From JAGVGT01 sp963807225 (GTDB lineage: Bacteria; Desulfobacterota; Desulfobulbia; Desulfobulbales; JAGXFP01): 64,000 nucleotides of DNA. The notes under the pieces were generated by a model. It ran no database searches and had not been told where the DNA came from. It saw nothing but the letters and a program-made list of their open reading frames with translations. The stretch lies in the NCBI GenBank assembly GCA_963807225.1, contig CAWEAD010000005.1, positions 372,001 through 436,000 on the forward strand, given 5' to 3'. How positions within the stretch are numbered: position 1 is the stretch's first letter; every line of letters starts with the position of its first letter. The translations under genes were made by a program, and so were the position numbers. This document shows, piece after piece, positions 63,003 through 64,000 of this stretch.

Positions 63003-64000
63003 ATGAACCGACTATTACCCGGTCTTGCTTGCCGACTAAAACCCCAAAGACCTTGCCTTTATCTCGCCTTTCTGGTTTTGCTCGGTTCTTATCTGCTCCC
63101 GGCCAACGCCGCACAAGCCGCCCCTCCGGTGCAAATCAAGTCCGGAATAGATGCCTATTCAATTGGGAAAAATCTGGAAATCCTGGAAGATCGTCATGGG
63201 GATCTGACCTTCTCCCAGGTTTCTTCCTCGGAATTTTCCGGTCGTTTCTTTGACTCGAAAAGCAAGAACCCCAATTTCGGCTTCACCAAAGCTGTTTACT
63301 GGGTCCGCTTTTCCCTGCAAGGCGAGATGAGCCAAGGTCCGGGCTGGCTCTTGGAAATAGCCTATCCCCTCCTGGACTCGATTATCATCTATCTTCCCCA
63401 AGCGGATGGCGGTTATGTGGAAAAAAGGACCGGTGACAAGCTGCCCTTCGCCAGCCGGGAGATCAAAAACCGTTTCTTCCTTTTTGAGCTTCCACCCTAT
63501 CTGAACGGGGGACCGCCTATCTATCTGCGTTTCCAGACTGAAAGCTCAATGACCTTACCGATGACCATCTGGTCCACGGCTGCTTTCAGACAAATGGATC
63601 ACAATTCCCAGATCACTCTGGGCATCTATTATGGTTTCATTCTGGTCATGATTCTTTACAGCGTCCTGATGCTGATCTCATTACGGGACAGCAATTATTT
63701 TTATTATCTGCTTTTCATAGTCGGCTTCGGACTCTTTCAAGTTGTCATGAACGGCTCGGCCTACGAGTATCTCTGGCCCGACCAGATCTGGTGGGACAAC
63801 TACGCCATGCCTCTTTCCGTGGCTTTAGCGGCAATGGGGGTGGGGCTCTTCACCAGATCCTTTTTAACCATCGAGCGTTTTTCTCCCTGGCTGGACAAGA
63901 TCCTCCTGGGCCTGGCCGCGCTCTGCCTGGTTTCGGCTGCGACCGCTCTGTCCGGCCATTATTCCCTGGCCATCAGGTCGGCTTCTTTACTGGCGATGTT
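63003..64000 (+). CDS. 7TMR-DISM sensor protein, N-terminal part (runs off the window)
   Basis: The visible 332 residues have a signal peptide (LAFLVLLGSYLLPANAAQA, about 20-40), a 7TMR-DISM extracellular domain (about 45-200) with AVYWVRFSLQG and LEIAYPLLDSIIIYLP, and the start of the seven-span region (GIYYGFILVMILYSVLMLIS, about 210; four or five spans are inside the window). Such proteins usually end in a histidine kinase or GGDEF domain, beyond base 64000. Start ATG at 63003. The neighbouring LuxR-type regulator could be its partner. Confidence 0.85.
   Translation, partial: MNRLLPGLACRLKPQRPCLYLAFLVLLGSYLLPANAAQAAPPVQIKSGIDAYSIGKNLEILEDRHGDLTFSQVSSSEFSGRFFDSKSKNPNFGFTKAVYWVRFSLQGEMSQGPGWLLEIAYPLLDSIIIYLPQADGGYVEKRTGDKLPFASREIKNRFFLFELPPYLNGGPPIYLRFQTESSMTLPMTIWSTAAFRQMDHNSQITLGIYYGFILVMILYSVLMLISLRDSNYFYYLLFIVGFGLFQVVMNGSAYEYLWPDQIWWDNYAMPLSVALAAMGVGLFTRSFLTIERFSPWLDKILLGLAALCLVSAATALSGHYSLAIRSASLLAM

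Overview
The window is a chromosomal segment of a dissimilatory sulfate reducer or close relative, most plausibly a member of the Desulfobacterota (Desulfobulbales-like; the family-level placement is inference). The evidence is an aprBA-qmoABC locus (APS reductase plus the Qmo menaquinol oxidoreductase), selA, a split iron-sulfur-rich glutamate synthase, and housekeeping clusters in proteobacterial order. Base composition looks uniform and moderately GC-rich. I see no integrase, transposase, prophage or CRISPR array.

Layout. 1-7,210: on the minus strand, the translation/transcription super-cluster tRNA-Thr(TGT), tRNA-Tyr, tRNA-Gly, tRNA-Thr(GGT), tuf, rpmG, tRNA-Trp, secE, nusG, rplKAJL and the start of rpoB. 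7,216-15,100: aprB-aprA-qmoA-qmoB-qmoC on the minus strand, behind a strong sigma70-type promoter and a long leader, with large intercistronic hairpins. 15,296-19,473: a YkgJ-type Cys-cluster protein, a sensor kinase and a radical SAM protein. 19,535-36,005: the complete-looking dcw cluster, mraZ to ftsZ, on the minus strand. 36,198-43,692: typA, a LOG-family protein, a degenerate GGDEF/TPR protein, selA and aat. 43,789-46,605: three-gene pntAB transhydrogenase. 47,122-52,259: glutamate synthase in pieces, followed by tRNA-Lys. 52,600-58,067: two minus-strand operons built around TauE/SafE permeases; the second also has two universal stress proteins and three proteins sharing a short helical motif. 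58,350-64,000: an NtrC-type two-component pair, a roadblock-domain protein, a NarL/LuxR regulator and the start of a 7TMR-DISM protein.

How the genes work together. AprBA reduces APS and QmoABC is its membrane electron donor. The dcw genes make peptidoglycan precursors and the division machinery, but the ftsI-position gene has lost the penicillin-binding active-site motifs and the slot normally held by ftsW holds a 70-residue Cys-rich protein. A well-matched sigma54 promoter in front of the five-gene USP/TauE operon lies next to a divergent histidine kinase/NtrC-family regulator pair, which suggests a local circuit.

Data-quality caution. Seven single-base frameshifts interrupt conserved genes (aprA, murD, typA, selA, gltB2 twice, gltB3/gltD). 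They look more like assembly or sequencing indels than biology. The corrected gene extents are given in the entries.
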